Assembly (NCBI GenBank): GCA_023393045.1
Contig: JAEWMV010000059.1
Coordinates: 1-7,393 of the forward strand
DNA from: Bacillota bacterium
Lineage (GTDB): Bacteria; Bacillota; Clostridia; Christensenellales; CAG-138
Length of the DNA stretch: 7,393 nt
Reading direction: 5' to 3'
Shown here: positions 5,766 to 7,393 of the stretch, in pieces
How the letters are laid out: every line of letters begins with the position of its first letter
Position numbering within the stretch: position 1 is the first letter of the stretch
Program-made: the position numbers and the translations under genes
The notes under the pieces: generated by a model
What the model saw: the letters and a program-made list of their open reading frames with translations, nothing else
Database searches by the model: none
Told to the model about the DNA's origin: nothing

Positions 5766-7013
5766 GTGGAGCGCGGGCTGAAAAGAGATCCCGCGTTCAA
5801 CGAGAGGCCGATGGTCGCCGCGGCCGCCGGCCTTGGCGCGGGCATCGCCGTCGCAAGGTATATGCAGGGCACATACGCATTCATTGCGCTGTGCCTTCTT
5901 TTTATTATGGCGTCCTCGGCCTTCTTCCTCAAGCGGCGCATGCTCACGGTGTTTATTGGGGCAACGGCGCTGGGCTTTTTGCGCGTGCTGCCCTACCTTC
6001 TCGCCGAACCGGCTCGTGCGCTTGGCGATTCCACTGTGTTCGCGCTCGCAAACGCCAAGCTCAATATTTCCTCTTTCTTTGAAGAGCTTTCCCAAACGCT
6101 GCTCGCGCGCTGCGACGCGCTTTTCAAAGAGGCTTCTCCTCTCGTACGCGCGATCCTGCTAGGGGATACGACGATGCTCAGTTTTTTTGACAACGAAGCG
6201 TTTCGCGCCGCGGGCGTGTCGCACATACTCGCGCTCTCCGGCCTCAACGCAAGCATTTTTGCGCAGATCCTTGCGCTGTTCATCCCCAAGCGCCGCCCGG
6301 GCGTGCGCTTCGCGCTCATCGCCGCTTTTCTTTTCGTCTATTGCGCGCTCGCGGCCTTTCCCGCGTCGCTGCTGCGCGCGTGTGTGATGGCCTTATGCAT
6401 TCACGCCGCGCCGCTTTTCGGCAGGAAAAACGACCCGCTCTCCTCGCTTGCGCTCGCCTTCGTATTCATCGTGCTGCCTTTGCCTTTCTGGATGTTCTCC
6501 GCCGGATTCATCCTCTCTTTTTCGGCGACGGCGGGCGTCGTCATGCTCTATGCGCCGCTGTGCGAAAAGCTCGCAAAGCTGCCCGAACCCCTCGCGGCGG
6601 ATGTTTCCGTCACGCTCTCGGCCACGCTTTCGACGCTGCCCTTCACGCTGCAGCTCTTCGGCAGACTGCCGCTCTACTCCCTCGTTTCAAACCTGCTCAT
6701 CGTGCCGCTCGTCACGCTTTCCATGCCCCTCTCCCTCGCAGCGCTGCTCTTAAGTTTCGTTTGGTTTCCCCTAGGCGAAATCGCGGCCTTTCCGGCAAGG
6801 CTTCTCGCGGACGCATCGGACTATCTTTCCAAGGCGTTCGCCTCCCTTCCCTACAGCGTGCTTTCCATTGAAAAGCCCTCCCCCGCCGCCGGCGTGCTTT
6901 TCCTCGCCGCGCTCGTCTTTTTATCGAAGTTCTGCCTACTCGAAAATAAAAAACGCTATCCTATCGCCTTTGCCCTGCTCGCTTCAAGCGCGCTCTGCTT
7001 GATTTTTCTCTGA
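5766..7013 (+). CDS. comEC: ComEC/Rec2 family competence channel, short form without MBL domain
   Basis: Polytopic membrane protein of the family that passes single-stranded DNA across the membrane in transformation. About 415 aa. Residues 15-80 hold two or three membrane spans (RPMVAAAAGLGAGIAVA, then 36-54 and 60-79). The Competence domain (about 125-395) has the signature PLVRAILLGD (125-134), FRAAGVSHILALSGL (146-160), PASLLRACVM (199-208), LSFSATAGVVML (250-261) and NLLIVPLVTLSMPL (309-322). Only about 45 residues separate the third span from the signature, so the usual OB-fold insert (DUF4131) is mostly missing. The protein ends in a membrane span with no metallo-beta-lactamase domain. 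The normal SGLH motif is SGLN (Asn161). The start is uncertain: GTG 5766 is chosen because it sits 5 bases after ridA; GTG 5718 (overlapping ridA) and ATG 5811 are alternatives, none with a good ribosome site. The position before holA, as in Bacillus, supports comEC. A competence role is not proved. Confidence 0.85.
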   Translation: MERGLKRDPAFNERPMVAAAAGLGAGIAVARYMQGTYAFIALCLLFIMASSAFFLKRRMLTVFIGATALGFLRVLPYLLAEPARALGDSTVFALANAKLNISSFFEELSQTLLARCDALFKEASPLVRAILLGDTTMLSFFDNEAFRAAGVSHILALSGLNASIFAQILALFIPKRRPGVRFALIAAFLFVYCALAAFPASLLRACVMALCIHAAPLFGRKNDPLSSLALAFVFIVLPLPFWMFSAGFILSFSATAGVVMLYAPLCEKLAKLPEPLAADVSVTLSATLSTLPFTLQLFGRLPLYSLVSNLLIVPLVTLSMPLSLAALLLSFVWFPLGEIAAFPARLLADASDYLSKAFASLPYSVLSIEKPSPAAGVLFLAALVFLSKFCLLENKKRYPIAFALLASSALCLIFL

Positions 7014-7015
7014 CG

Positions 7016-7033
7016 CTTGCCGCAGGGGGCAAG
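7016..7033 (+). other. Small hairpin between comEC and holA
   Basis: CTTGCC (7016-7021) and GGCAAG (7028-7033) form a 6-base stem with a 6-base loop directly after the comEC stop. It has no T run. The right arm covers AAG of the only purine-rich AAGGTGG before holA, so in a read-through transcript it could mask that site. It also overlaps the candidate holA -35 box. Confidence 0.35.
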
Positions 7034-7045
7034 GTGGCTTATAAT
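7017..7045 (+). promoter_or_regulatory. Candidate promoter directly before holA, possibly leaderless
   Basis: TTGCCG (7017-7022, 4 of 6) is followed after 17 bases by a perfect TATAAT (7040-7045). The usual distance to the first transcribed base puts it at or near 7052, the A of the holA ATG. It stands out as an AT-rich island in GC-rich DNA. Confidence 0.55.
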
Positions 7046-7051
7046 CGGCTT

Positions 7052-7393
7052 ATGGACTATAAGGAATTCTTCAAAGCGATCGCGGAAAACAAACTTTCTG
7101 GCGCGTATCTCCTCCACGGCGAGGAGGAATACGTCAAGGAAAGCGCGCTTTTAAAGCTCATCGCGGGCATTGACGCGACCGTGCGCGATATGAATGTGGA
7201 CGACATCGCCTCCGCCTCCGCACGCGAGATCATCGCCGCGTGCGAGACGCTGCCTTTCCTCGCCGAACGCCGCGTCGTCATCGTGCGCGCGCTCCCCAAG
7301 GAGGCCGACGCGGACGAATTGAAGGCCTATATTCCCAGGGTTCCCGAACAGACCGCGCTGCTCTTTTTCGTGCGCGGCGACGCGGACAAGCGC
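7052..7393 (+). CDS. holA: DNA polymerase III delta subunit HolA, N-terminal part (cut by window end)
   Basis: HolA is the delta subunit of the clamp loader, which opens the sliding clamp and helps load it on primed DNA. The frame is open from ATG 7052 to the last base (114 codons), with no stop in the window; full-length delta is about 320-350 aa, so about a third is present. Residues 1-30 (MDYKEFFKAIAENKLSGAYL, then LHGEEEYVKE) match the family start, including the YLL-x-G-E-E-x-Y motif of the first AAA+-like domain. Next come ACETLPFLAERRVVIVR (63-79), the conserved segment by which delta contacts the clamp (LPF), and ALLFFVRGDADKR (102-114). There is no good ribosome binding site: AAGGTGG ends 14 bases before the ATG. 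An in-frame GTG at 7034 with GGGGG just upstream is an alternative start but would add residues not usual in the family. The comEC-holA order is common in Bacillota. Confidence 0.92.
   Translation, partial: MDYKEFFKAIAENKLSGAYLLHGEEEYVKESALLKLIAGIDATVRDMNVDDIASASAREIIAACETLPFLAERRVVIVRALPKEADADELKAYIPRVPEQTALLFFVRGDADKR

Noticed and set aside
6341..6871. Plus-strand open frame inside comEC (176 codons)
   Set aside because: Out-of-frame shadow; the comEC frame shows a consistent membrane protein with family motifs.
7057..7299. Minus-strand open frame opposite holA
   Set aside because: The plus-strand frame gives a clear HolA N-terminus, so the antisense frame is a shadow.
1..7393. tRNA, rRNA, CRISPR, insertion sequence or prophage signals
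   Set aside because: I saw no direct-repeat array, transposase, integrase, terminal inverted repeats or tRNA-like cloverleaf on either strand.

Overview
The window reads as a piece of a GC-rich Bacillota (Clostridia-type) chromosome. I base this on the gene order comEC then holA, the queA-tgt pair, the tsaE-tsaB-rimI group, a lipoprotein polysaccharide deacetylase, GGAGG-type ribosome binding sites and use of TTG and GTG starts. Genus cannot be set from the sequence alone; a Christensenellales- or Oscillospirales-like GC-rich gut clostridium is a guess. I see no mobile element, phage gene, CRISPR array, tRNA or rRNA. Every base lies in or within about 250 bases of a convincing gene.

Left part, minus strand: a small acidic protein of unknown function (10-267) with its own good ribosome binding site and a candidate promoter. 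Beyond a strong hairpin (490-514) lies a membrane-anchored polysaccharide deacetylase (521-1390) with all five NodB motifs. The deacetylase is transcribed away from the rest of the window. The 181-base gap 1391-1571 appears to hold back-to-back promoters, one for the deacetylase and one for queA.

Right part, plus strand, from 1572 to beyond the window end: queA, tgt, tsaE, tsaB, rimI, ridA, a comEC-like channel gene and the start of holA. Genes are packed with 4-base ATGA overlaps, one TGATG overlap, or gaps of 5 to 42 bases, so this looks like one long operon with probable internal promoters before ridA and holA. The first half is a tRNA anticodon-loop modification block: Tgt and QueA act in queuosine synthesis at position 34, and TsaE and TsaB act in t6A synthesis at position 37. 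RimI is the ribosomal protein N-acetyltransferase that commonly travels with tsaB. tsaD, the usual fourth member of this group, is not in the window. RidA removes reactive enamine and imine metabolites.

The most notable points are: a ComEC of only about 415 residues that lacks most of the N-terminal OB-fold region and the C-terminal metallo-beta-lactamase domain and has Asn in place of the usual His of the SGLH motif; a consensus-like promoter whose predicted start falls on the A of the holA ATG; an extended -10 promoter with a perfect TTGACA buried in the end of rimI; and two small departures from the usual sequence in Tgt. I found no clear sign of a wholly new biological system; this is mostly conserved housekeeping DNA.
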